From Haladaptatus halobius (lineage in GTDB: Archaea > Halobacteriota > Halobacteria > Halobacteriales > Haladaptataceae), in assembly GCF_020618475.1 (NCBI RefSeq), contig NZ_CP085340.1, positions 186,001-250,000 on the forward strand: DNA of 64,000 nt. Reading direction: 5' to 3'. Under the pieces are notes generated by a model. The model saw nothing but the letters and a program-made list of their open reading frames with translations, had not been told where the DNA came from and made no database searches. Within the stretch, counting starts at the first letter, position 1, and each line of letters starts with the position of its first letter. Of this stretch, positions 35,836 through 44,985 are shown piece by piece. The translations under genes were made by a program, and so were the position numbers.

Positions 35836-38800
35836 ATGAGTTCACATAATACTCACGGAACAGATGATACGAATCAGCTATACGACACACTATCGCGACG
35901 CTCGGTATTGCAAGCGATGGCCGCCGCCAGCCTTGGCGCGTCGTTCGGAACCACAGCGGCCGACCGAGGAACCGGGCCCGTTGGGGTCGATCCGGCGTCA
36001 GCGGAGAAGCCGGTCGAGTACGTCGATCCATTCATCGGCACCGCGAGGGCGGAAGCTGCGGGATCCGGTGGGGAAGCTATGCCCTATCCCAACATGTTTC
36101 CGGGGCCGACGCGGCCCCACGGGATGGTGCAACTCAGTCCCGACACAGGGAGAGGGAACATCGCAGGATACCACTTCGAGGACAACAAGATACTTGGCTT
36201 CAGCCACACGCACGTCTCCGGCACTGGCTGTTTCGGTCTGGGGAACTTCCTGGCGACGCCGATGACTGCCCCGCTGGAGCGGTTCAAGAGTACTGAGCTG
36301 AATCCGACGGAGGCGGTGTCAGCGTCGTTCTGGTTCAAGACTGATGGCGATATGCCCGGTGGGATTACATCGGTCTTTCGCCATGATCGACACATCACGC
36401 CTCTCCAGCTGTGGGACGGGGGCGAGACGGGCAACCTCATATACTTCAGCGAGGATGCCGATGGCTTTCAGACCCTCTCGTTCGACTTTGGGACGTACGC
36501 CGACGATCAGTGGCACCACTATGCGATAACCTATGAAAGCGGCAATCGAGCCGCTATCTACGTCGACGGAGAGAAGGTCGCCGCAACCTCGGACAACGTC
36601 GGGTCGCTGACACCGAGTAGCCTTCCGTGGTCTATTGGAGCCGCAATTGATAGAGGTGGAGAGTACTTCCAAGGGACCCTTGACGAGATCACGTTGTTCG
36701 ACACTGCCCTCACTGCCGACCAAGTGCAGACGCTCGCCGATGGCACGGCCACGGCCAGTGAGAGCGCCGTCTTTCGGTTCTCCTTCGAAGAGTCTGGCGT
36801 CGAGCAGATTTCTGATCTCGCCGGTCACGACCATCCTGGCGTCGTCTACGGTGACCCGATGTGGGAGAGCGGAGCGAGCAGGAAATCACTCGCCTTCGAC
36901 GGTGACGGCGACGCTGTCGGGGTCGAGCTCCCGAGCGTGAGTTCAGCGTTCTCCCACGAGAGCGAGACGGCCTCGCCGGGGTATTACGCGGTCACACTCG
37001 AGGACTACGCTGTCGATGCCGAACTCACCGCTACCGACCGAGTCGGCGTCCATCGGTATACGTTCCCCGAGACCGACACGGCGACCGTTGCGCTCGATGC
37101 ATCGTATAATTTGGGTGACTCGGGACTTGACGATGCGAGCGTCGAAATCCGCGATAATCAGACCATCGTCGGATCGCAGACTGTCCCTGATCCGTTCTGT
37201 AGTGGCGCCGAGAGCTTCACAATATACTTCGCCGCTGCGTTCTCGCAATCCTTCGACGAGGCTGGAACCTGGAGTGGATCGAGCGTCGACGATGGGTCGA
37301 CCAGTGCCTCTGGCCAGGACGTCGGAGCGTACGCGACGTACGCGACCGAGGCGGGCGACGAACTCATCATGAAGGTCGGCATCTCGTACGTCAGCGTTGA
37401 GAACGCCCTTGCGAACATCGAAGCCGAGGTACCGAATTGGAATTTCGAGGGTGTGCGCACAGACGCCAGTGAAACGTGGAACGAGCGCCTCTCACGGATT
37501 CAGGTCGACGGGGACGCCGAAAACAAGGTGAAGTTCTACACGTCACTGTACCACACGATGCTCGGCCCGACGATCTTCGAGGACGCCAACGGTGAGTATG
37601 TGGGGATGGACGATGAGGTGTACGTCGCTGAGCGGGAGGGTGAGCGCTACCACCACTACCAGATGTTCTCTCTATGGGATACCTTCCGTGCCGAGCACCC
37701 CCTTTTAAACATCATTGAGCCGGAGGTTCAGACCGACGCCATCCGATCCTTGTTAGACATGTACGACCACGGTGGGTGGCTGCCGAAGTGGCAGTTCGTG
37801 AACCGGTACACGAACGTGATGATCGCCGACCATGCGACCTCCATCATCGCTGAATCCTACATGAAGGGGTTGCGGGACTACGACGTTGAGAAGGCCTATG
37901 AGGCGATGTACAAGAACTCCACGAAGGTCCCTGGCGATGACACCTACTTCGTCGGTCGGCAGGGCCTACAGCAGTACGAGGAACACGGCTATATCCCACA
38001 CGACGATACCGGTGGCGCGTGGGGGTCAGTCTCAACGACGCTCGAGGACACCTACTGCGACTACGCTATCGCCCAGGTTGCAAAGGAGATGGACAAAATC
38101 GACGACTTCAAACGGTTCATCAAGCGAGCCGGCTACTACAAGAACGTCTTCGACCCAGCGTCGAAGTTCATGCGTCCGCGGCTCTCCGACGGGTCGTGGA
38201 AGACGCCGTTCGATCCAACGGACTGGGACGGATTCACTGAGGGGAACTCGTGGTCGTACACGTGGCACGTCCTCCAGGACGTCGGCGGTCTCATCGACTT
38301 GATGGGCAAGGAGACATTCGTCGATCGCCTCGACCATTATTTCTCGGAGTTCATCTATCCAGGATGGGGCGAATCGTTCTCCCACTACTGGCAGGGGAAC
38401 GAACCCGACCACCACTACCCCTACCTCTACAACTACGCCGGGCAGCCCTGGAAGACACAGGAGGTGGTACAAGATATCACGAACCAACTGTACACGACCG
38501 GTCCAGGCGGCATCCCTGGCAACGAAGACGTCGGGCAAATGTCAGCCTGGTTCGTACTGAGCGCGATGGGGTTCTACCCGGTCACACCGGCGCAAGGGAC
38601 GTACATCATCGGGAGCCCACTCTTCGAGAAACTGGAGATCAATCTTCCCAAGTACCACTATGGTGGCGGGACGTTTACGGTGACGACCAACGGCCAAGAT
38701 TACAGCCCGGACGATTACCGTTACATTGAGACCGCTCACTTGAACGGGGAACCGCATCGCGAAAGCTGGTTCACGCACGCGGATCTCGAAGATGGAGGAA

Positions 38801-38895
38801 CACTCGAACTGACGATGGGCAGCGACCCGAATACGGACTGGGGTGTCGAGCCGCACTCGAGTGTCGACATGCCGCCGTCGATGAGTGACGACTGA
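35836..38895 (+). CDS. Exported GH92 alpha-mannosidase with an internal LamG-like domain
   Basis: 1019 residues. A TAT signal (SRRSVLQAMAAASLGASFGT) is followed by the GH92 N-terminal domain (YVDPFIGTARAEAAGSGGEA, NMFPGPTRPHGMVQLSPDTG). At about 155-365 this is interrupted by a concanavalin/LamG-like fold (VSASFWFKTDGDMPGGITSV, DDQWHHYAITYESGNRAAIY, FQGTLDEITLFDTALTADQV). The catalytic barrel follows, with FTEGNSWSYTWHVLQDVGGL (putative acid Glu), WQGNEPDHHYPYLYNYAGQP (calcium/substrate loop) and GNEDVGQMSAWFVLSAMGFY (putative base Asp). GH92 enzymes are calcium-dependent exo-alpha-mannosidases. It probably trims alpha-mannan or N-glycans outside the cell. The LamG insert may add glycan binding. 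Confidence 0.9.
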   Translation: MSSHNTHGTDDTNQLYDTLSRRSVLQAMAAASLGASFGTTAADRGTGPVGVDPASAEKPVEYVDPFIGTARAEAAGSGGEAMPYPNMFPGPTRPHGMVQLSPDTGRGNIAGYHFEDNKILGFSHTHVSGTGCFGLGNFLATPMTAPLERFKSTELNPTEAVSASFWFKTDGDMPGGITSVFRHDRHITPLQLWDGGETGNLIYFSEDADGFQTLSFDFGTYADDQWHHYAITYESGNRAAIYVDGEKVAATSDNVGSLTPSSLPWSIGAAIDRGGEYFQGTLDEITLFDTALTADQVQTLADGTATASESAVFRFSFEESGVEQISDLAGHDHPGVVYGDPMWESGASRKSLAFDGDGDAVGVELPSVSSAFSHESETASPGYYAVTLEDYAVDAELTATDRVGVHRYTFPETDTATVALDASYNLGDSGLDDASVEIRDNQTIVGSQTVPDPFCSGAESFTIYFAAAFSQSFDEAGTWSGSSVDDGSTSASGQDVGAYATYATEAGDELIMKVGISYVSVENALANIEAEVPNWNFEGVRTDASETWNERLSRIQVDGDAENKVKFYTSLYHTMLGPTIFEDANGEYVGMDDEVYVAEREGERYHHYQMFSLWDTFRAEHPLLNIIEPEVQTDAIRSLLDMYDHGGWLPKWQFVNRYTNVMIADHATSIIAESYMKGLRDYDVEKAYEAMYKNSTKVPGDDTYFVGRQGLQQYEEHGYIPHDDTGGAWGSVSTTLEDTYCDYAIAQVAKEMDKIDDFKRFIKRAGYYKNVFDPASKFMRPRLSDGSWKTPFDPTDWDGFTEGNSWSYTWHVLQDVGGLIDLMGKETFVDRLDHYFSEFIYPGWGESFSHYWQGNEPDHHYPYLYNYAGQPWKTQEVVQDITNQLYTTGPGGIPGNEDVGQMSAWFVLSAMGFYPVTPAQGTYIIGSPLFEKLEINLPKYHYGGGTFTVTTNGQDYSPDDYRYIETAHLNGEPHRESWFTHADLEDGGTLELTMGSDPNTDWGVEPHSSVDMPPSMSDD

Positions 38896-38973
38896 CGAAC
38901 GTCCCTCTCTCCAGTTTTGTCTCCGCTCTTTGATCATGTTCAGCGAGGTTTTGATACAGACCGATAGCGCATA

Positions 38974-39002
38974 TCCGCGTCTTCAGGCGCGGGAGGAGGT
39001 CA
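38974..39002 (+). mobile_element. Solo IS200/IS605-type right end
   Basis: TCCGCGTCTTCAGGCG, then CGGGAGGAGGTCA, is the terminal hairpin and tail of an IS1341/IS605-type element. It sits 80 bp after the GH92 stop and immediately before the truncated AGE gene, at what looks like the truncation junction. No transposase or tnpB frame is nearby. Confidence 0.6.
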
Positions 39003-39036
39003 ATCCACGCAGACACCGAATCGGATCATTAGCTCG

Positions 39037-39789
39037 GTGGTCGCTGTGCAGAATAGAGCGCTTCTGGGGCCCAACTACGACCTCTGCAAGAGTGCGTTCA
39101 TGCCTGACTTCACCGAGAGCGAGGACTACCGTGGGCAGAACGCCAACATGCACACCTGCGAAGCCATGCTCGCCGCCCACGAGGTGAACGGCGAAGAGCG
39201 GTACCTCAACCGGGGCACCGACATCGGCCACGCCCTGACCGTCCGACAGGCTGAGTCGACCGACGGACTGCTGTGGGAACACTACACCACTGACTGGGAG
39301 CATGACATCGAGTACAACCGCGCCACCAGTTCCGTCAATGAGGGTACCAGCCCAACCACCATATCAAGTGGGCGAAGCTGCTGGCGATCTTCGATCGCTA
39401 CACGGACACCGCGTGGGCGCTCGACCGGGCCGAAGAGCTGTTCGACGCCACGATCGAGCACAGCTGGGACGCGGAGTACGGTGGCTTCTATTACACCTTC
39501 GACAGAGACGGCGCTCCGATCGTCGAGGACAAATACGGCTGGCCGGTCGCGGAGGGGATCGGTGCGGCCGCTGCGTTGTCCAAACGGGTCGGCAATGAAC
39601 GATATCGGAAGTGGTACGACCGCCTGTGGGAGTACGCCGAGGCGAATCTGACCGCACCAGGGTGGGAATTGGTACGAGAAACTCTCCCGGAAGAACGATT
39701 TCTACGAGACCGAGCCGGGTTCGACTGCCGGCCCTGGCTATCACCCGATCGGAACCTGCTTCGAGGGGCTGCGCTCCTTGGATAGCTAG
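39037..39789 (+). pseudogene. AGE-family epimerase remnant, 5'-truncated with two frameshifts
   Basis: Only the C-terminal part of an N-acylglucosamine 2-epimerase-like protein is left. Frame one reads ALLGPNYDLCKSAFMPDFTE, YRGQNANMHTCEAMLAAHEV and LLWEHYTTDWEHDIEYNRA, up to about 39320. A different frame then continues HIKWAKLLAIFDRYTDTAWA, FDATIEHSWDAEYGGFYYTF and YRKWYDRLWEYAEANLTAPG. A third gives GGNWYEKLSRKNDFYETEPG and GYHPIGTCFEGLRSLDS to TAG at 39789. The order matches the intact AGE protein at 45662-46852. The 5' end abuts an IS-type right end. Not functional. Confidence 0.85.
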
Positions 39790-40053
39790 TCAGGCGGGAG
39801 GGGGACGGTTCTGTAATCTCTCCAGACGGTTCCAAGACGGCTAGGGACATCCGCTGACACCGTTTACCGAATGACGAAGCGAATGCCACGGGTCGTTCGG
39901 AAGACCGGCCGTCTACCGTGATGACGAGACGCCTCCAGCGTCTCGAACTACTCAACCCTGAGGCGATCCACTTGCATTTTCAGCTCCTAGGTGGTACACC
40001 GCCAACTCCAAGCAGCTTACGAACCGAAACTGAAAAACCAATTGCTAGATGCG
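39790..40053. other. Intergenic, convergent gene ends
   Basis: 264 bp between the AGE remnant and the GH47 stop. No gene or clear terminator seen. Confidence 0.4.
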
Positions 40054-41529
40054 CTACTGGAGTCCGCGAACAACGTTCCCCTCGGTCGTAAGATAGTAAT
40101 TGTCTCGATCAAGCCGGTCGGGTTCGGCGAACAGTAGATAGAAGTACTTCATATTCTCGGAGAACCAGTAGCCCATCGTGAGGTCACCCCGCTCCATCGG
40201 ACGCGTGGTGACATCCTCGATAACGGTATAGCCGTTCTCTACCTGCGAATGCGTTTTCATCTGCTGATAGTGACGGTAGGCACGGTCACGGTACACCTCG
40301 TCTCCGGTTTCGTCATAGAGGAGGAGTGCCGGGCCGAGGTACTCCGGACGAAGATACCACGACGGCCACACGGCAGAGAGATCGCTGTAATTGATCTGTC
40401 CCGGTGGCAATCCGAATTTTTCGTGAACCTGCGTCCAGGAGTCGTGATAGGCGCCGCCGAGGTCAGGCTGTCCGGACTCGACGAGGAGGCCAGCGAAGAA
40501 TTGAGAGAGTTCGCTTTGCTGTCTATCACCGAGTTCACCGGTATTCATATCCACTCGCTTGAACCAAAGATAGTCATTGTACCACTCCGCCTGGTGGTCG
40601 AAAATCCCGTCTAGCAGGACGCTATACCACTCCAAGAGGTCAGAATCGCCGAAGAGGGCCCATCCATCCCAAAGGTATTCATAAAACGAGTCGACGGGCG
40701 GGCCAATACGGGCGAGGGTGTCTGTCCATTCCCCGGTTTCCACGTTGATTGTAGCGCCCAGTAAATCGAGATTCGAGCGGCGTTCATAGGCCGCCTGAAG
40801 AGCGTTCTTCGCTGCGTTGTAGTATTTGTCGTCGCCGACGAGTTCGGACAGTTCGCCCCACTCGACGATGTGGGTGCCGATTTCAGCCATGAAGTTTTCG
40901 GGGTTGTCAAAGAAGCCGCTACTGACTTCGCCTGTCCGAAGGTTCACAAACCGATACGGCATCCCAGTCGGTGACTTCTCGAACGCCGGAAGGAGTCGAT
41001 CCGCAAGATCTTGGGCGAGATCTAACAGCGTCTCGTTTTCGGTCGCCTTATAGCCCGCTATAAGCCCGCCGACGAGTCGAATTGTCGCCTCGAAGACCTG
41101 GATTTCTTGGTCGTAATCGAAGGTGAGATTCTCTTCAATCCATTCGACGGCAATCGAGAGTTCCTCGTCGAGTCCCATTAGATACATCGTGTCGAGACTC
41201 TCGATGATCGTCAGCCCGAGAGACTCATCTTCGAGGAAGAACTCGTCATACGTCTCGGAGAGGGGCTTAAGTCGATCGTGGCCGAATGCGTGTTCTTTGT
41301 ACTCTTTCCACGCACGAAGGAATTCCCTACGAACATCATTGGCGATTGCAGGATCGGCCGGACGCTTGCCAGCCGAACGAGACCGCTTCGAGGCACCAGT
41401 CGATATTCCGCTAAACAATCCCGCACCGGTTCCGAGTGCCGTCGTTCTGCGCATCATCGAACGACGATCAAGGGGGAGACGGAGCTGGTCAATGAGGCCA
41501 TCGTCGCCTTTTTCTTCAAGTTCTTCCAT
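40054..41529 (-). CDS. Exported GH47 alpha-1,2-mannosidase
   Basis: 491 residues. After an acidic leader comes a twin-arginine-like signal (DRRSMMRRTTALGTGAGLFS). The (alpha/alpha)7 barrel of GH47 follows: FLRAWKEYKEHAFGHDRLKP, LGLTIIESLDTMYLMGLDEE, IQVFEATIRLVGGLIAGYKA (first catalytic Glu), VDSFYEYLWDGWALFGDSDL (catalytic Asp), WYLRPEYLGPALLLYDETGD (catalytic Glu) and FSENMKYFYLLFAEPDRLDR. The end, YLTTEGNVVRGL, keeps the Thr-Glu of the calcium site (usually N-T-E-A-H-P). GH47 is essentially a eukaryotic glycan-processing family with sporadic bacterial members. It probably removes alpha-1,2-linked mannose, working with the GH92 enzyme. Confidence 0.9.
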   Translation of the reverse strand: MEELEEKGDDGLIDQLRLPLDRRSMMRRTTALGTGAGLFSGISTGASKRSRSAGKRPADPAIANDVRREFLRAWKEYKEHAFGHDRLKPLSETYDEFFLEDESLGLTIIESLDTMYLMGLDEELSIAVEWIEENLTFDYDQEIQVFEATIRLVGGLIAGYKATENETLLDLAQDLADRLLPAFEKSPTGMPYRFVNLRTGEVSSGFFDNPENFMAEIGTHIVEWGELSELVGDDKYYNAAKNALQAAYERRSNLDLLGATINVETGEWTDTLARIGPPVDSFYEYLWDGWALFGDSDLLEWYSVLLDGIFDHQAEWYNDYLWFKRVDMNTGELGDRQQSELSQFFAGLLVESGQPDLGGAYHDSWTQVHEKFGLPPGQINYSDLSAVWPSWYLRPEYLGPALLLYDETGDEVYRDRAYRHYQQMKTHSQVENGYTVIEDVTTRPMERGDLTMGYWFSENMKYFYLLFAEPDRLDRDNYYLTTEGNVVRGLQ

Positions 41530-41550
41530 ATTAGCATATAATATTTAAAC

Positions 41551-41560
41551 GTTATAAATC
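41551..41560 (-). promoter_or_regulatory. TATA element of the GH47 gene
   Basis: On the minus strand GATTTATAAC is centred about 26 bp before ATG 41529. A further AT-rich run (ATAATATTTAAAC) lies between it and the start. Confidence 0.45.
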
Positions 41561-41756
41561 TAATCACTGATTCTTTATATTTCATCCTTACGAGTCATTA
41601 TTTCCTTCTGCACGACGGAGACACCGAGGTTCAAAAAACTGGACGAGGTGCAGTTGTGCAATATGCAGTGAGCAATTCGTTACCGGTCATCGTCTTCGTG
41701 CTGTTCCATTCATTCCCAATCGTCGTACCCGCCAGAGCCAATGGTAAACGTCTCGG

Positions 41757-42118
41757 TCAGGTCACGAACCGGACGGCGTACTTTCCAGGTTCGAGTACTT
41801 TTGGGTCATGTCTCCGGCTATATCGCCTGGAACAACCATCAGCGTCGACAGCGGTGCCTCAATGGTGACCCGTCGGCTCTCTCCTGAGTCGAGTTGGACA
41901 CGCTCGAAGTCGATGAGTTGCTCATCCGGGTAGATGACCGAGTCGTACGCCTGTGAGAGGTAAGCGTGAGCCACGTCGGTACCACGGCGGTTTCCGACAT
42001 TCCTTACCGTCACGGACACGTCAACGATGGCGCTGGGATTAGCGGGCGCACCGTTTGGTCGGAGAGTAAGGTTGGAGTATTCGAAGTCGTAACCAACAGA
42101 ACACGGTAGGTACCCCAC
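41757..42118 (-). pseudogene. C-terminal fragment of a GH3 beta-glucosidase, frameshifted
   Basis: The minus-strand frame from about 42118 reads GYDFEYSNLTLRPNGAPANP, then VDVSVTVRNVGNRRGTDVAH, DEQLIDFERVQLDSGESRRV and PLSTLMVVPGDIAG: the fibronectin III-like C-terminal domain of GH3 glycosidases. Near 41808 one base is missing from an A-run; the next frame gives the family ending LEPGKYAVRFVT and a TGA at 41757-41759. The catalytic domains (some 600 residues) are absent. So a GH3 gene once stood here next to the mannosidases. Confidence 0.8.
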
Positions 42119-42167
42119 CAGTGTTGGTTAATATCGTTGCGGGCGGGAAAAAGCAGGGCAGTGGCTA

Positions 42168-42824
42168 CTACACTCCGTCTTTGTCAACCAACAGTGTGTT
42201 TTCGATAATGTTCGCTGTCGCGCGGCGGAGACGCTCACCGACCGCTTGATGGGAGATGTCGAGCTCGGCAGCAAGTTCGACCGCATCGGTCTCGCGTGGA
42301 ATGGTGTAATACCCACGTTTGTAGGCTTCGACGATCGTATCGTGCTGGCTTTCAGTCAGTCCAAATCGGACACGTCGGGCGGTATCGACATTGTACAGCC
42401 GGTCGACGTCGAGATCGAGGCCATGCTTCCTAGCAAAGTCATGGATTGCCGAGACGCCGCTGCGCTCGGGAAACAGCACGCGCAGTGTCCACTCGTCGGC
42501 GGCGGCGATCGCCCGCTGGACAGTGGCACCGCACTCGATGACCATGTGCCCAATAATTCGCGCTTCATCGGCCCACTCGAGCCGATAAAACCGTTCTTCG
42601 TCGGTCTCAGTGAGCAACTCGACCTGCTTGACACTCGGGTCGGCGTCAAGTATTGCGGTTAGATCTTCCAGTCCCTCACCCAATACCCAAACAAATGGCA
42701 TGACGCGCGCCGTGTCGTGGGCGACGACGCGGTCGATCTCGAATTTGAGGTGCGGGCGACGGCTGAGCGTTTCTCGAAGTGCGAACTGCTCGGCTGGGAT
42801 AGAGAACTCCGCAATCGTTGTCAT
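42168..42824 (-). CDS. Bat-type HTH-10 transcriptional regulator
   Basis: 218 residues. The N-terminal part (MTTIAEFSIPAEQFALRETL, LLTETDEERFYRLEWADEAR) is the BAT-type sensing domain with an E-F-x-I/L-P-A-x-x-F-x-L start. Residues 158-212 are the HTH-10 DNA-binding domain: LTESQHDTIVEAYKRGYYTI, PRETDAVELAAELDISHQAV, GERLRRATANIIENTLL. No receiver or PAS domain. Haloarchaeal members act as activators or repressors of nearby pathways. Between the GH3/GH47 remnants and the detoxification genes, its target could be either; the glycan genes are closer. Confidence 0.85.
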   Translation of the reverse strand: MTTIAEFSIPAEQFALRETLSRRPHLKFEIDRVVAHDTARVMPFVWVLGEGLEDLTAILDADPSVKQVELLTETDEERFYRLEWADEARIIGHMVIECGATVQRAIAAADEWTLRVLFPERSGVSAIHDFARKHGLDLDVDRLYNVDTARRVRFGLTESQHDTIVEAYKRGYYTIPRETDAVELAAELDISHQAVGERLRRATANIIENTLLVDKDGV

Positions 42825-42916
42825 AGATGAGTCATGGCACTCGCATTGGAAAGGGCTATCGGGGACAATGGAACCGTGAAAATCAAAGTTGGTCTCTCAA
42901 ACCACGGATGGATAGG

Positions 42917-43267
42917 TTACTCGGCCTCTTTGCCGAAGATCCACCAGCGGAGTCGTGTCGCCAACGTTTGCTCACGCCACGAAAGTTCGTCTTCGACGTA
43001 GCGTTTGAGTTCTTGGTTCTCTTCGCGCTGCGCGAGCACTTGGCGCTTTTCTCGTCGTAGTCGTTCGACTTCGGTTTGCAGTTCGTCGTGTTCTTGCTGT
43101 AGTCGCTCGTGTTTGTCAATCGGGATGCACTCGCCATCTCCGTGTTCGTTTTCGTGTTCTACTCGTGTTTCGAGCACGTCCCGGATGTATTCTGACCGTG
43201 TGTCGCCGTGTTCTGATGCCTCCTGATCTATATCCTCTAGCGTGTCTTCCTGTAGGCAACTAGGTCA
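42917..43267 (-). pseudogene. N-truncated ribbon-helix-helix/coiled-coil protein
   Basis: In one minus frame the sequence reads LEDIDQEASEHGDTRSEYIR, DVLETRVEHENEH, a long coiled coil (QQEHDELQTEVERLRREKRQ) and the end LATRLRWWIFGKEAE. The first part resembles the second helix of a ribbon-helix-helix repressor (T-R-S-E-Y-I-R), but its preceding strand and start codon are missing: a TGA occurs just upstream near 43272. An internal ATG (43177) would leave an 86-residue coiled coil. Proteins of this plan are common on haloarchaeal plasmids and proviruses. Probably inactive as a DNA-binding protein. Confidence 0.6.
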
Positions 43268-43487
43268 GATATAATCGCTTGGATTGGCGGGAATCCTTTT
43301 GATGCCAATTAATCCGAAGAGTGACAAATGAGGATTCTAACGCACCGTCTATCGCGAAATTTGGGCCATCAAGCTAAATTTCGCAGGTGTCTATGCGTGA
43401 CGAATCCTACCTAGCCAACTTCAGAAGTTAGTATGATTAGGATTGACTTCACTCCCGGCTCCCTCGATTCGTCTCTCTATGCCGCGC

Positions 43488-44111
43488 CTATGAGATGAAC
43501 TCCTTGATAATCCGGCCTTCAGCCCGATGCAGAACGCCACTAGCCGCCGATTGATTGACCTCAAACGTTTCTGCAAGCTCGATGAGCGTACAGCCGCGAG
43601 GGCTGTCGTAGTAGCCGCGTTCAACCGCTTCAGTGATGACCTCCCGCTGGCGTTCGGTCAGAAGTCCGTTTGAATCGTATGATTGGGTTAACGACACGAT
43701 CTGATACGGGATGTCAGCCGCCGCTAACTCGGTGGTGAACTCCCCCAACTGCTCCAGTGAGGCAGTTAGCTCGATGGACAACCACTCATCCCGGATACTG
43801 ACGGGAAATCGTGGGAGGGTCCCTGTCGCGCTAAGCACCTCATACAACTCCGGTACCTCTGCCACGTACTGAATTTGCACCATCCCCACGTCGGAATGGA
43901 TCACCTCGGACGAGCGCACCTCCGGTGCGTCGTCGTACCGACGAGCGATAGCGTTCCCGTCTAACATCGTTATTTCGTCAATGGCGACCATGCCATCGTC
44001 CACGGGATGACTCGACAGTATCCTGAACTCGGCGTCCGGGAAGTCGGTCGAGATGACAGTCAGCCAGATGTCGGTCGCTGTAGCATTCAGCTTCAGGTGT
44101 ACACGAGCCAT
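43488..44111 (-). CDS. Bat-type HTH-10 transcriptional regulator (second)
   Basis: 207 residues, MARVHLKLNATATDIWLTVI at the start. The sensing part (DFPDAEFRILSSHPVDDGMV, VGMVQIQYVAEVPELYEVLS) is followed by the HTH-10 domain: LLTERQREVITEAVERGYYD, SPRGCTLIELAETFEVNQSA and ASGVLHRAEGRIIKEFIS. It is transcribed divergently from the AhpD/VOC/DoxX remnants starting at 44226, with about 115 bp between, so it is the likely former regulator of that detoxification set. Different from the regulator at 42168, with low similarity outside the HTH. Confidence 0.85.
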   Translation of the reverse strand: MARVHLKLNATATDIWLTVISTDFPDAEFRILSSHPVDDGMVAIDEITMLDGNAIARRYDDAPEVRSSEVIHSDVGMVQIQYVAEVPELYEVLSATGTLPRFPVSIRDEWLSIELTASLEQLGEFTTELAAADIPYQIVSLTQSYDSNGLLTERQREVITEAVERGYYDSPRGCTLIELAETFEVNQSAASGVLHRAEGRIIKEFIS

Positions 44112-44335
44112 ATACGTTAGAGTTGGCTGACGAGTGGTTTAACAGACTCGCGGGTGACTTAAAAAGGTGAATCCATTCACGCGCAAATCCGTGGTCTCGC
44201 CCAGCGTAGTAGACCCATGCCTCCCATGGCATCTGTGATCGAAACGGAATCGCCGACGCGCGTCGATGTGAATCGTCTCGTAAAATACGGCGTGCTGACG
44301 CGTGTACCGAGTACTGCTGCGGAGGAGAGCACCGC

Positions 44336-44523
44336 ATGAACCCGAGACTAGAGCTGATCGAGAAGCCCGATGGACCCGAAATGCAGTCCCACTACCGGAT
44401 GATGCGACAGGAGTTCGGCAAGGTACTGACCCCGGTGAAGGTCGTGTCCGCGCGCATGTCGGGGTCTATGGAACTTGACCGCAAGTTCAATGAATTCCGT
44501 GCAACTTGCACAGGGCCGAGGTA
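44336..44523 (+). pseudogene. N-terminal fragment of an AhpD/carboxymuconolactone-decarboxylase-like protein
   Basis: 62 residues: MNPRLELIEKPDGPEMQSHY, then MMRQEFGKVLTPVKVVSARM and SMELDRKFNEFRATC before a stop. This matches the first helices of AhpD-like peroxidases (F-G-K-V-x-x-P/T-x-K-V-x-x-A-R-M-P), but the catalytic C-x-x-C domain is missing. Its ATG overlaps the stop of a 37-codon frame from 44226 (MASVIETESPTRVDVNRLVK) as ATGA; I cannot say whether that small frame is real. The VOC remnant follows 8 bp later. Confidence 0.6.
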
Positions 44524-44530
44524 AACAAGG

Positions 44531-44914
44531 ATGGTTAAGTACACAAGGCACACGACCCTGTTCGTGTCGGACCAGGATCGCGCCCTCAATTTTTACGAAA
44601 AGCTAGGCCTGGAGAAGCACGACGATGTGAACGGACCCTTTGGGCGCTGGCTGACCGTTGCCCCCCCAGGCGACCGGCATGAGATCCTGCTCTGGCCCGG
44701 CACGCCATAGAGGCCTGAGTCCACGACCGAGGAGTTCCTTCCCGGACTCGTCTTTCTCGAATACGACGACCTTCGCAAGGACGTCGAGCGCATGCGGTCC
44801 GAGGGGGTCAAGTTCGACGGCGAAGCCCCAGTCGAGTATGAGTTTGGCCTGCGCGCCGAGACATCCGACCCGGATGGCAACCACATCGCACTGCGACAGG
44901 ACCGTAACAAGTAG
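44531..44914 (+). pseudogene. VOC/glyoxalase-family protein with an amber stop
   Basis: MVKYTRHTTLFVSDQDRALN, FYEKLGLEKHDDVNGPFGRW and HEILLWPGTP are followed by TAG at 44708-44710, then in the same frame RPESTTEEFLPGLVFLEYDD, LRKDVERMRSEGVKFDGEAP and ETSDPDGNHIALRQ to TAG at 44912-44914. The two beta-alpha-beta-beta-beta halves of a vicinal-oxygen-chelate protein are complete apart from the stop (127 residues in all). Metal ligand candidates are His in RHTTLF and Glu/His in the second half. Probably a former dioxygenase or glyoxalase-like detoxifier. Confidence 0.75.
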
Positions 44915-44985
44915 TGCGCCACCCTGCCTAGACTGCCCGGTCAGAGGTTGTTGGGCGATCGGAGTCCCGCGACGCCTTCGAGGCG

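Noticed and set aside
12275..44710. Pyrrolysine or other amber recoding to explain TAG in four genes
   Set aside because: TAG is used as the normal stop of intact genes in the window (for example 24989-28654 and 52009-52986), and no supporting machinery is seen.
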